Source: Thermosynechococcus sp. CL-1
Lineage (GTDB): Bacteria; Cyanobacteriota; Cyanobacteriia; Thermosynechococcales; Thermosynechococcaceae
Reading direction: 5' to 3'
Assembly: GCF_008386235.1 (NCBI RefSeq)
Contig: NZ_CP040671.1
Span: 1,118,001 to 1,182,000 of the forward strand
Length of the DNA stretch: 64,000 nucleotides
Below are positions 9,255-17,637 of this stretch, in pieces (the first letter of the stretch is position 1; each line of letters opens with the position of its first letter). A program made the position numbers and the translations under genes. A model generated the notes under the pieces. The model had not been told where the DNA came from, ran no database searches, and saw nothing but the letters and a program-made list of their open reading frames with translations.

Positions 9255-9647
9255 TTAATCCTCATCGAGGGGCAGACCCAACTGGACTCGCCCTTTACCA
9301 AAGTAGCGGCCAAACTGCAGCTCATAGACCTCATCCTCATCTTGGGTTTCCACCTCAAGGTCAGAGCGGGCATAGCTGACACACAATAGGGCATAGCCTT
9401 GGGCTTGCAGGGCGGGGGAGAGTCCCATGGCTTCGGGTTGATAAACATGGCCAGAGAGAATGCGCACGGCACAGGTGGTACAGGCACCGTTACGACAGGA
9501 AAAGGGCAACTCAAGGCCTTGGCTCTCAGCGTATTGCAGGATATAGCGATCGCTCGGAACAGTAATTGTGTACGTCCGCGTGGGTAGATCCCCCGGCTTG
9601 AGGGGACGCACGTGAATGGTCACTGTGTAGGTTTGTGGCGTGCTCAT
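9255..9647 (-). CDS. Plant-type [2Fe-2S] ferredoxin
   Basis: The 130-residue protein carries the cluster ligands Cys51, Cys56, Cys59 and Cys89 (CRNGACTTC with the last Cys 29 residues on), the spacing of plant-type ferredoxins. At 130 residues it is longer than PetF (about 97). It has an extended N-terminus (IHVRPLKPGDLPTRTYTIT) and an acidic C-terminal tail (VETQDEDEVYELQFGRYFG). It is therefore one of the alternative cyanobacterial ferredoxins, not the main photosynthetic one. It probably shares a transcript with the inositol-phosphatase-like gene. Its electron partners are unknown. Confidence 0.88.
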   Translation of the reverse strand: MSTPQTYTVTIHVRPLKPGDLPTRTYTITVPSDRYILQYAESQGLELPFSCRNGACTTCAVRILSGHVYQPEAMGLSPALQAQGYALLCVSYARSDLEVETQDEDEVYELQFGRYFGKGRVQLGLPLDED

Positions 9648-9788
9648 GGTCTCGCTATCTTACCGTGAAAAGGGCTGTCAAAGACCTTGCTTCGTCCCTT
9701 AGCTACAATACCGCAATCCCAACCTGCTAATGACAATGCTAGGGTAGGAGCGGTTCTATGACCCACATTCGTAGGGAGACCTAAAGTT

Positions 9789-10337
9789 ATGAGTACCTTA
9801 GTGGTCATTGCGTTTGATGATGAGTACAAGGCGAACGAAGTATTAATCCAGCTATTGAAACTCCAGCGTGAGCATCTCATTGACCTTGAGGACGCGGCTG
9901 TTGTCGTGCGCACCAAAGATGGCAAGGTTAAAATCAACCAGACTCAGGATTTGACCCTCCAGGGGGCCCTTGGCGGTGGCTTTTGGGGGCTGCTCATTGG
10001 TCTATTGTTCTTCAATCCCCTCTTGGGCTGGGCTGCGGGTCTTGTGGCGGGGGCGATTTCCGGCAAATTTACCGATATTGGCATTGACGATAATTTCATC
10101 AAGGAATTGGGACAAACCATTGCCCCCGGTAGCTCGGCCATCTTTACGTTGGTGCGTCAAGCCACACCCGACAAAGTCCTTGAGGAAATTGCTCCCTTTG
10201 GCGGTAAAGTCCTGCGCACCTCCCTATCAAAAGAGGATGAAGCCAAGTTGCAAGAAGCCCTTAACCGAGGCAATCCGGCGTCCCAATCGCCTGCCCCGAG
10301 CGAAGCGACAACCCCCAGTGAAACGGCGAACAGTTAG
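9789..10337 (+). CDS. DUF1269 membrane-associated protein
   Basis: The 182-residue protein fits DUF1269. It starts STLVVIAFDDEYKANEVL and has a glycine-rich hydrophobic hairpin (GALGGGFWGLLIGLLFFNPLLG to AAGLVAGAISGKFTDIG, residues about 57-95). A conserved IAPGSSAIFTLVRQATPDKV segment follows. The hydrophobic glycine-rich stretch resembles glycine-zipper membrane modules. The tail (SQSPAPSEATTPSE) is disordered. The molecular function of the family is not established. It stands alone between a divergent ferredoxin gene and the repeat protein downstream. Confidence 0.82.
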   Translation: MSTLVVIAFDDEYKANEVLIQLLKLQREHLIDLEDAAVVVRTKDGKVKINQTQDLTLQGALGGGFWGLLIGLLFFNPLLGWAAGLVAGAISGKFTDIGIDDNFIKELGQTIAPGSSAIFTLVRQATPDKVLEEIAPFGGKVLRTSLSKEDEAKLQEALNRGNPASQSPAPSEATTPSETANS

Positions 10338-10416
10338 TTTGTTGAGTTTGTCTTGGGTCTAGCTCTCGCTCTAAATTGATTAGGATAATTTTGAGAGGCT
10401 CGGCCATTCCCTAGGT

Positions 10417-10509
10417 ACAGCCCTTTTCCCAAGGATGGAACCCACGCAACACTGCGCAAGTGAGTGTCGGGCAACATTTCAGTTCCTTAACGCCTAAGAA
10501 AAGGGCTGT
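10417..10509. repeat. 12-bp inverted repeat, 69-bp spacer
   Basis: ACAGCCCTTTTC at 10417-10428 is matched in inverse orientation by GAAAAGGGCTGT at 10498-10509, in the intergenic region before the repeat protein. The same GAAAAGGGCTGT sequence occurs in other intergenic spots (near 9667 and near 51657). Its role is unknown. It could be a protein site or the ends of a small relict element. Confidence 0.5.
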
Positions 10510-10569
10510 CACTGGGCATTGTGCTCACAGTTAGGGAGGCCAATAGGGAGTGTTGGGGAGTGGGAGACG

Positions 10570-12342
10570 GTGCAGGATCAAACTAAATCAACCGCAGTGA
10601 TCGCGATCTTAAAACGCTTTGGTGGGCGATCGCGCCAACTTAACCATCTAATTCCCTTGGTTCAAAAGCAGTGGCGTGCCTGCCTACCTTGGTTGCAACA
10701 CTGGCAAGTGGTGGCCAGCCTCTCCCTCCTCACCTCCGTCGGGATTTCCGGGCTATCCCTGTGGCTGCTGCTGCGGCAACCGACGACTCCCGGCAATTGT
10801 GATTTTGTCCTTTGGCCTTTGGCATCGGCCTCCTTTCGCCTCTACTGCGCCCAACAAGCGGCGGAGCGACACACCCTTGAAGATTTGCTCCATGCCATTG
10901 ATCTCATTGATGACTTGCCCCGCGATCATCCCCTTGCCCCTGAGATGAATCGCCGCCTAGAAGCGTGGTCAGATCAGGTTTTGGCCTTGGCAGAGGTAGC
11001 CTTTCATGAGGGGCAATTAAATCGGGCGATTGCCTTTGCGCGGCGCATTTCCCGTGATGTCCAAGCCTATGCCAAGGTGGAAGAACGCATTCAGCGCTGG
11101 CAGGAAATTTGGCAAGAGGGAGAGGCCATCTACCGACGCGCCGAAGCCGCCTTAAAAAACCTCGAATGGCGAGAAGCTTTTCAAATCTCGCTCCAGTTGC
11201 AATTTGTTGCCTGTCGTTATTGGGCACAAGAGCAGTTTGGCGCCTTTAATGAGCGGATTATCCGTGCCCAACGGGAAGATCGGCAGTTGGATGAAGCCCG
11301 TGCCCTCATGGCACAGGGGGGAGCTGATAACTTGGCCGCTGCCATTGAAATTGTGCGGCGAATTCCCACCACCAGTGATATTTATCCCGGTGCGCGGCGA
11401 TTGCTCAATGAGTTGGGTGAACAGTTACTTGCATCAGCAGTGGCGGCTCTGAATCGCTATGACCCCCAAGAGGCAAGGCGCATTGCTGTTTTAATTCCCC
11501 GTGATGTCAGGAGTGCCCGCAGCGCTGAGGATGTGGTGACGTTGGCAACCGCAGAAGAATTTGCCCAAGCGGGGATGGGTCAGGATATTGATCGGGCGAT
11601 CGCCCAAGCACGAACGATTACGGCAGAACGCCCCCTCTACTTTGAAGCCCAGCAGGCCATTCGGCGCTGGCAAACAGATTTGCAGGTACTGCGAACCCTC
11701 GCAGAAGCGCAGGCCATTGCCCGTGGCGGCACGCTGGATCGCCTCTACCTTGCCCTCAACAGGCTCAACATTCCTTTGGCGGACGCGAGTCCCTATCGCC
11801 AAAACCAAATCCGCGATCAGCGACGGCTGTGGCAACGTCAAATCCAGATTACTGAGGATCAACCCCTGATCGATCAAGCCAATGCCCTTGCCCGCCAAGG
11901 CACCCCTGAAGCCCTGCTGCAAGCCCGCCAACTCCTTGAACAAATTCGTCCCCAGCGCGCCCTCTACGAAACGGCTCAAAATCGCCTCAAAGAACTCTTC
12001 CCCCCCGTTGCAACGGAAGCGGTGAGCTGGCAGCCTGACCCAGATATGACTCGCCTGAAGGAAGCCCAGCGCCGTGCTCGAGGGGGGCGCGATCGCGACT
12101 TTGCTGCTGCCATTGCCATTGCCCAAGAAATCTCCCCCAACTCCAGTGTCTATGCCACCGCCAACCAGTTGATTGTGCAGTGGGGCAATAATATCTTGGA
12201 GCAGGCGCGCTATTGGGTGGGGCGGGACAACCAGCAGGCGATCGCCACCGCCGAACTCATCCCCCCCACGCATCCCCTCTACCCAGAGGCGAGGGAATTG
12301 ATCCACATTTGGCAAGAGGCGGAACCCCAGTACCCCTTTTAA
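10570..12342 (+). CDS. Solenoid-repeat membrane-anchored protein
   Basis: The protein has about 590 residues from a GTG start with a GGAG just upstream. A longer frame exists only from a TTG at 10519. One membrane segment (VVASLSLLTSVGISGLSLWL) lies about 50-70 residues from the N-terminus. The remainder is a helical array: at least six units follow the pattern AI-x2-A-x2-I-x5-Y-x2-A-x3-I-x2-W, visible near genomic 11010, 11320, 11580, 11900, 12090 and 12225. This looks like a TPR-like scaffold, probably facing one side of a membrane. I do not recognise a named family. Its TAA shares TTAA with the stop of the convergent desaturase gene. Confidence 0.75.
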   Translation: MQDQTKSTAVIAILKRFGGRSRQLNHLIPLVQKQWRACLPWLQHWQVVASLSLLTSVGISGLSLWLLLRQPTTPGNCDFVLWPLASASFRLYCAQQAAERHTLEDLLHAIDLIDDLPRDHPLAPEMNRRLEAWSDQVLALAEVAFHEGQLNRAIAFARRISRDVQAYAKVEERIQRWQEIWQEGEAIYRRAEAALKNLEWREAFQISLQLQFVACRYWAQEQFGAFNERIIRAQREDRQLDEARALMAQGGADNLAAAIEIVRRIPTTSDIYPGARRLLNELGEQLLASAVAALNRYDPQEARRIAVLIPRDVRSARSAEDVVTLATAEEFAQAGMGQDIDRAIAQARTITAERPLYFEAQQAIRRWQTDLQVLRTLAEAQAIARGGTLDRLYLALNRLNIPLADASPYRQNQIRDQRRLWQRQIQITEDQPLIDQANALARQGTPEALLQARQLLEQIRPQRALYETAQNRLKELFPPVATEAVSWQPDPDMTRLKEAQRRARGGRDRDFAAAIAIAQEISPNSSVYATANQLIVQWGNNILEQARYWVGRDNQQAIATAELIPPTHPLYPEARELIHIWQEAEPQYPF

Positions 12343-13196
12343 GGGCTTTTATTGATTTGTGGGGCTTCCACGAGCCGCACCTTTTGGGCCAGACCAATCG
12401 CTTGCAGTGCCCGAATCGTGAGCCACGTAATATCAAATTCCCACCATTGCAGACCGTGACGTGCCGAATGGGGGTAGGTGTGGTGATTGTTGTGCCAGCC
12501 TTCGCCAAAGGTGAGCAGGGCAACCCACCAGCAATTCGTGGAGCGATCGCCCGATTCAAAGGTGCGGTAGCCAAATTTATGGGTGGCACTATTGACAAAC
12601 CACGTGAGGTGATACACCAGCACAAGGCGGACAAAGATGCCCCAGACCACAAAGGGCAGTCCCCCCCACAGATACAGTAAGACCCCTAAACCCACTTGAA
12701 TCGGCACAAAGTACTGATTCAAAAAGCGATAGACGGGGTCAGTGTTAATGTCCTTGGTGAGGCGTTCCACTTCTGCCTTGGCGGGCACTTCTTGGAGCAT
12801 CCAGCCCATGTGCGACCACCAAAACCCCTTTTGGGAATTGTGCTGATCCAGTTCTTGATCGGAGTGGAGGTGATGGTTGCGGTGGAGGCCAACCCATTCA
12901 ATAATTCCACCCTCACAGGCCAAGCTGCCGCAAAAGCCAAAAAAGTATTCCAGCCATTTCGGGCACTGCAAACTGCGATGGGTGATCAGGCGATGCCAGC
13001 CTAGGGTGATGCCAAGGCCTCCAGACACCCAATAGAGAACAACACACAACAGCACAGCCGGCCAGGAAAACAGCCCCGGTACCAATGCCAGCAACGCTCC
13101 CAAATGCACAATGCCCATAAAAAAAATCACCCCCCAATTGGGACGCAGGGGGCGCGCAGGCAACGAAGAAACAGATGTCATAAAACTCTCGAACAA
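12339..13196 (-). CDS. desC: Acyl-lipid desaturase, delta-9 type (DesC-like)
   Basis: The 285-residue protein has the three histidine boxes of membrane acyl desaturases: HRLITH, HRNHH and HNNHH, and four hydrophobic segments (for example VALLAL-like stretches near residues 25-65). The pattern (HRLITHRS, then GLHRNHHLHSD, then GEGWHNNHH) is that of delta-9 desaturases (DesC). These introduce the first double bond into stearoyl chains of membrane lipids, using ferredoxin as electron donor in cyanobacteria. It is transcribed away from the structured gene-free region at 13.2-13.85 kb. Its regulation cannot be read from the sequence. Confidence 0.88.
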   Translation of the reverse strand: MFESFMTSVSSLPARPLRPNWGVIFFMGIVHLGALLALVPGLFSWPAVLLCVVLYWVSGGLGITLGWHRLITHRSLQCPKWLEYFFGFCGSLACEGGIIEWVGLHRNHHLHSDQELDQHNSQKGFWWSHMGWMLQEVPAKAEVERLTKDINTDPVYRFLNQYFVPIQVGLGVLLYLWGGLPFVVWGIFVRLVLVYHLTWFVNSATHKFGYRTFESGDRSTNCWWVALLTFGEGWHNNHHTYPHSARHGLQWWEFDITWLTIRALQAIGLAQKVRLVEAPQINKSP

Positions 13197-13361
13197 ATTG
13201 ACAAACTCAAAGTGGAGTTGAGCCCTGTCGGCTGCTCCCCTAGAGCAAAGATGGTTACGACTGCTTTTTACCTAGATGCCTAGAGAAATGGCTTCCTAAA
13301 CAACCTACGTTTAACGAGCAAACAACCAGCCTTTACATTCATTATAGCGGAGATTGGAGAA

Positions 13362-13771
13362 GACTTGTCCTCCCCCCGGCCTGAAAGCCGTAGATTCCTA
13401 CAACACCACGCAGGGATGACTGCGCAGTCGCTTCGGCGAGTTCTAACCGCTGCTCGTATCTTTCCGGCATGCCCTGCCGTAGGCCACCTTGGGTTTCAGT
13501 GGCAATACCATGATTAGGATGCCTCCGCCATCCGCACTATCCTTCGCCGCCGGCATGAATGCCGAGGCTTGCCGCGCATCAGGTCAAGCAAAATCTGGGT
13601 CGGGTACTACTTCTTTCACGAAGACGCTCAACACTGCGACAACCCCTACTGTAGCGGATTGCATCCCCTAGATGTCCCCCTAGTTCAGGAAAGGGCTATA
13701 TCTGCCCTAGAAGGTTTCCAAACCTTAATGTTTTCTTTCTTGAGGAGTTAGGATACTTTGCTTATCCTCAA
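13362..13771 (-). mobile_element. Palindrome-rich remnant resembling an IS200/IS605 (TnpB) right end
   Basis: No intact gene lies between 13197 and 13853. Read on the minus strand, the block ends ATCTACGGCTTTCAGGCCGG, then a G run and AGGACAAGTC (at 13362). This form recalls the right ends of cyanobacterial IS605-type elements, where a TnpB guide RNA scaffold terminates. Perfect palindromes or hairpins inside it are GACTGCGCAGTC (13418-13429), CGGCAT-GA-ATGCCG (13551-13564), AAGGTTT-CC-AAACCTT (13711-13726) and TTGAGGA/TCCTCAA (13740-13771). Short broken frames are present but none could be identified. The assignment rests on resemblance and is tentative; an independent structured RNA is the main alternative. 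Confidence 0.35.
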
Positions 13772-13853
13772 ATCGCCAAGCTCTTTTTATAAGAGTTTCC
13801 GTTTGAGTTTGTAGGCATTTATAGAACTTTTGAGATAACAAGCGAGGTTAAAG

Positions 13854-16580
13854 ATGGTTTTTTCTGTCAATCCTGAACTGGAACGACTCAATCAAGTTCA
13901 TGGCCAAGCCAACCCTTGGAAATTTTGGGGACCTTACTTGAGCGAGCGGCAGTGGGGCACTGTACGGGAAGACTATTCCGCCGACGGCAATGCTTGGGAG
14001 TATTTTTCCCATGATCAAGCGCGATCGCGTGCCTACCGTTGGGGGGAAGATGGCCTCGGTGGCATTTGTGATGCGCAGCAGCGGCTTTGTTTTGCCTTGG
14101 CTCTTTGGAATGGCAACGATCCAATTCTCAAGGAACGGCTTTTTGGCTTAACCAACAATGAAGGCAATCATGGGGAGGACGTTAAAGAGTATTACTTTTA
14201 CCTCGACAGTACCCCCACCCATTCCTACATGAAATACCTCTACAAGTATCCCCAAGCTGCTTATCCCTACATTGATCTGGTGATGACCAACCGCCACCGC
14301 AGCCGCTTTGAAATGGAGTATGAACTCTTGGATACAGGGGTCTTTGAGGGCGATCGCTACTTCGATGTCTTCATTGAATATGCCAAAGCGGCTCCCAATG
14401 ACATTTTGATTCAAATCAGCATTCACAATCGCGGCAACGAAGCTGCCCATTTGCACGTTCTGCCCACCCTCTGGTACCGCAATACGTGGAGTTGGACACC
14501 GGACAAGGTTCTCGCCAAACCAGAACTGAAGCAAATGGATGCAACATTAGTGCGCGCACGCCATGAGGAGCTAGGAGAGTATGAATTTGTGAGCGATCGC
14601 GCAGTGCCCTTCCTCTTCACTGAGAACGAAACCAACTTTGAGCGGCTCTTTGGCCAGCCCAATGCCTCGCCCTACGTTAAGGATGCCTTTCACCGCTACC
14701 TGATCAATGGCGAGCAAAATGCCGTCAACCCCGGCAAAGTCGGCACCAAGGTGGCTGCCCACTATCAAGTCACAGTTCCCGCCCAAGGGGTTGAGATCAT
14801 TCAACTACGCCTAGCATCTGCCCAAAGTAGCCCCCTCAGCTTTGGCAATGCCTTTAGCGATCGCCTCAACCAAGCCCGCACCGAAGCGGATCTCTTCTTT
14901 GATCACCTCATCCCCAGTGACTGCACTGCTGATCAGCGCAATGTGGTTCGTCAAGCCTTTGCCAGCATGATGTGGACAAAGCAGTACTACTACTACCCTG
15001 TTAAGCAGTGGTTGGAAGATAAAGCGCTGCCCCCCGATGTGGAAGAGCGCATCGTTACCCGCAACAAATCGTGGTTCCACCTTGAAAGCGCCGACATTAT
15101 CTCCATGCCCGACAAGTGGGAATATCCTTGGTTTGCCGCTTGGGACTTAGCCTTCCACTGCTCGCCCTTAGCTCTGATGGATATCGACTTCGCCAAAGAG
15201 CAGCTTAAGCTGATGGTGAATGAACTGTATCTGCACCCCAACGGTCAAATTCCCGCCTACGAATGGAACTTTAGTGATGTGAATCCGCCTGTGCATGGAA
15301 TTGCCACGTGGCAAATCTATCTCTTGGACAAAGCCATGAAAAAAGGCGAAGGTGACTTGGCCTTCCTTGAGAGTGTCTTCCACAAGCTCATGCTCAACTT
15401 TACGTGGTGGGTCAACCGCAAGGACTCCCTCGGCAACAACGTCATGGAAGGTGGCTTCCTTGGTTTAGACAATATTGGCGTCTTTGATCGCAGTGCGCCC
15501 CTACCCACCGGTGGTGTTCTTGAGCAGGCGGATGGTACAGCTTGGGTGGCAATGTTTGCCCTCGATATGCTCTCTATGGCGCTGGAGCTAGCACAGCACA
15601 ATCCCGTTTATGAGGATATTGCCTGCAAATTCTATGAGCACTTCATTTACATTGCCGGGGCGATGGATCGCATTGGCGTCCAGAAAGATGAACTCTGGGA
15701 TGAAAAGGATGGCTTTTACTATGACCTGCTGCGGCTGCCCGATGGTCGTGCCCAGCGCCTGAAGGTACGCTCGATGGTGGGATTGCTGCCCCTGTGTGCC
15801 ACTGCCATTTTCTCGGAAGAGTTGCTGGACTCCCTACCCACCTTTAGGGAACGCATTGCTGCCTTTAATGCCCGCCACCCTGAGCTTTTAGCCAACATTA
15901 ACCCCATTGATCGCCCGGGTGTAAAAAAACGGCGGTTGCTCTCCCCCGTCAACGAGGCCAAACTACGGCGGATTCTCACCCGCATGTTGGATGAGAGTGA
16001 ATTCCTCAGTGACTATGGCATCCGTGCCCTCTCTCGTCACCACTACGATCACCCCTATATTTTCCAACTCGGCCGCGAGGCCTATCGCGTCAGCTATGAA
16101 CCCGGTGAATCCACCACCGGCCTCTTTGGCGGTAACTCCAACTGGCGTGGTCCCATTTGGATGCCCGTGAATGCCCTTTTGGTGCAAGCCCTCCGCAAAA
16201 TGTATGGCTATTACGGCAACGAGTTTACGGTGGAATGCCCCACTGGTTCAGGGCGCTGGCTCAACCTCTGGGAGGTCTCGGCAGAAATTGCCCGCCGCTT
16301 GGCCAGTATCTTCCTCAAGGATGAATCGGGGCGGCGACCACTCTATGGTGCCACCGCAAAATTCCAAAGTGATCCCCACTGGCGTGATCTAATTCTGTTT
16401 TATGAATACTTCCATGGGGATAATGGCGCAGGACTAGGTGCGAGTCACCAAACCGGCTGGACGGGTCTGATTGCACGGATCATCATGGGACTCAATGTTC
16501 TCGACGCCGATGAGGTACTGGAGAAAGGACACTTGGCTGTGGTCTCGAAACGCTTAGCGGAGTTGGTCAGCGCCAGCTAG
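13854..16580 (+). CDS. GH63-type glucosidase-like glycoside hydrolase
   Basis: The 908-residue cytoplasmic protein has no signal peptide. It resembles the bacterial members of the mannosyl-oligosaccharide glucosidase clan (GH63, (alpha/alpha)6 barrel). It shows SERQWGTVREDYSADGNAWEYF near the N-terminus, the WDLAFHC-type segment mid-protein, and a C-terminal DNGAGLGASHQTGWTGLIAR signature. Related bacterial enzymes act on alpha-glucosides such as glucosylglycerate or mannosylglycerate, but the substrate here is not evident. It is a single gene with its own intrinsic terminator immediately downstream. Confidence 0.8.
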   Translation: MVFSVNPELERLNQVHGQANPWKFWGPYLSERQWGTVREDYSADGNAWEYFSHDQARSRAYRWGEDGLGGICDAQQRLCFALALWNGNDPILKERLFGLTNNEGNHGEDVKEYYFYLDSTPTHSYMKYLYKYPQAAYPYIDLVMTNRHRSRFEMEYELLDTGVFEGDRYFDVFIEYAKAAPNDILIQISIHNRGNEAAHLHVLPTLWYRNTWSWTPDKVLAKPELKQMDATLVRARHEELGEYEFVSDRAVPFLFTENETNFERLFGQPNASPYVKDAFHRYLINGEQNAVNPGKVGTKVAAHYQVTVPAQGVEIIQLRLASAQSSPLSFGNAFSDRLNQARTEADLFFDHLIPSDCTADQRNVVRQAFASMMWTKQYYYYPVKQWLEDKALPPDVEERIVTRNKSWFHLESADIISMPDKWEYPWFAAWDLAFHCSPLALMDIDFAKEQLKLMVNELYLHPNGQIPAYEWNFSDVNPPVHGIATWQIYLLDKAMKKGEGDLAFLESVFHKLMLNFTWWVNRKDSLGNNVMEGGFLGLDNIGVFDRSAPLPTGGVLEQADGTAWVAMFALDMLSMALELAQHNPVYEDIACKFYEHFIYIAGAMDRIGVQKDELWDEKDGFYYDLLRLPDGRAQRLKVRSMVGLLPLCATAIFSEELLDSLPTFRERIAAFNARHPELLANINPIDRPGVKKRRLLSPVNEAKLRRILTRMLDESEFLSDYGIRALSRHHYDHPYIFQLGREAYRVSYEPGESTTGLFGGNSNWRGPIWMPVNALLVQALRKMYGYYGNEFTVECPTGSGRWLNLWEVSAEIARRLASIFLKDESGRRPLYGATAKFQSDPHWRDLILFYEYFHGDNGAGLGASHQTGWTGLIARIIMGLNVLDADEVLEKGHLAVVSKRLAELVSAS

Positions 16581-16610
16581 CACCTGATTAAGGCTGAAGC
16601 GTATTGTGAT

Positions 16611-16635
16611 AGGGGGGGCGATCGCCCCCTTTTTT
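16611..16635 (+). terminator. Intrinsic terminator whose stem is a HIP1 palindrome
   Basis: A perfect GC-rich palindrome GGGGGCGATCGCCCCC (16614-16629), extended by G-T/A-T pairs, is followed directly by six T at 16630-16635. It lies 31 bases after the glucosidase stop, in the right orientation. The HIP1 octamer GCGATCGC forms the centre of the stem. Confidence 0.8.
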
Positions 16636-16971
16636 AGGTCAAGACTTGGCCACCCCCACAAAAATCTAAAACTCGGTAATCCTAGCTGATTTTAGTTCTA
16701 TTGAATTTGCCAACGTACAAGTAAATTTCCGTGAAATTACTGGCCAAACAGCACCCCCCATTTTTTACACTGATAAACAGGAGGAATGAACTCAGATAAA
16801 CAGGAGGAATGAACTCACTTTTGCCTAAAGTTAGTTTCTACTGCTGCTGGAATCTGCTGCAGTAAGTGTAACGTTTACATTTTGCAATACAGCCAGAGAG
16901 ATGTTAAGCTAATTTACAAAAGTTTACATTCCGCCTGTGTTCCACATTGGCTTGATTTGAGGTTCAGATTT
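16636..16971. other. 336-bp gene-free promoter region
   Basis: Between the glucosidase terminator and the next gene I see no gene. It contains the 23-bp tandem duplication listed separately and an inverted repeat TGTAA-CGT-TTACA at 16867-16879. It is AT-rich and probably contains the promoter of the downstream gene. The frame of that downstream gene stays open up to 16882, but the ATG at 16972 is the more likely start. Confidence 0.5.
16772..16817. repeat. 23-bp perfect tandem duplication
   Basis: GATAAACAGGAGGAATGAAC plus TCA occurs twice in tandem at 16772-16794 and 16795-16817 without mismatch. Each copy contains a GGAGGAATG segment that looks like a ribosome site close to an ATG. The short frames that follow do not match the downstream gene. 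Confidence 0.9.
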
Positions 16972-17631
16972 ATGTCGCTCACACCCATGACCCGCTATTA
17001 CATTCGCCGTCTCCTTGCAAAGCGTGCTGAATCCCGTGGGTTGACCGTAAGTGGTGCCGAAAGTGACAGTCAAGCCTTTGCCGATCAATTGGCACGCCTA
17101 GAATCCTTGGCGGCAACTAAGTTGGCAGAAATTGATCTCATTGTGCGGATGCACCAAACCCTGAGCCGCAACGGCCAAACCTACAATAGCTACCTCGCCA
17201 ATCTGGAACAAAAACTCTTTGCCCTCATGGGTCTGGGGGGACAGCCTCGCGAAGAACTGACAGACATTACCCTGCCGCAGCTTGAAGAAACAAAAGGCGC
17301 CGCAGCAAAAGCCCTCACCTTGGCGGAAGTGCTAGAACACTTTAACAAAATTGGCGACATCGCCCAGAAATACCTTGGCAAGATGATTGTGGCCAACTAT
17401 TGGCGGGGGACTCGTCCCTACAGCAGTTGGTTCGCTGACTTTACAGTGACCAATGATGGTCGTGTGGTTTGTCAATCCTACCAGTCCACCCGCGATGTGT
17501 TTCTCAGTGAGGAGCAGCTAGAGCACTTGCAAGGTTGGCTAGAGGCCTTTATCCGCCAGTGCCAGCGAGTGCTGCCGCAATTTACGAAGCAACTGCAAAA
17601 AGCGGGGGTACCCGAAACGGTTTTAGCTTAG
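16972..17631 (+). CDS. Hypothetical protein, helical (219 aa)
   Basis: From the ATG at 16972 (MSLTPMTRYYIRRLLAKRAE) the protein has 219 residues. A longer frame to 16882 would add residues of poor character. The N-terminal half is a long helical, coiled-coil-like region (QLARLESLAATKLAEIDLIVRM). The C-terminal half carries a compact domain with NYWRGTRPYSSWFADFTVTND and YQSTRDVFLSEEQL. I do not recognise the family and assign no function. It precedes a membrane protein gene by 6 bases, so the two are probably an operon. Confidence 0.7.
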   Translation: MSLTPMTRYYIRRLLAKRAESRGLTVSGAESDSQAFADQLARLESLAATKLAEIDLIVRMHQTLSRNGQTYNSYLANLEQKLFALMGLGGQPREELTDITLPQLEETKGAAAKALTLAEVLEHFNKIGDIAQKYLGKMIVANYWRGTRPYSSWFADFTVTNDGRVVCQSYQSTRDVFLSEEQLEHLQGWLEAFIRQCQRVLPQFTKQLQKAGVPETVLA

Positions 17632-17637
17632 GGCGGT

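Noticed and set aside
11491-12315. 274-residue minus-strand frame opposite the repeat protein
   Set aside because: It is a shadow of the repeat-rich gene on the plus strand; the repeated pattern and codon use support the plus strand.
13489-13751. Two 60-residue frames in the structured region
   Set aside because: They have no recognisable protein features, and palindromes dominate the sequence. Both are better explained as chance frames.
16865-16880. GTA-N5-TAC sequence resembling an NtcA site
   Set aside because: NtcA requires eight bases between GTA and TAC; here the spacing is five.
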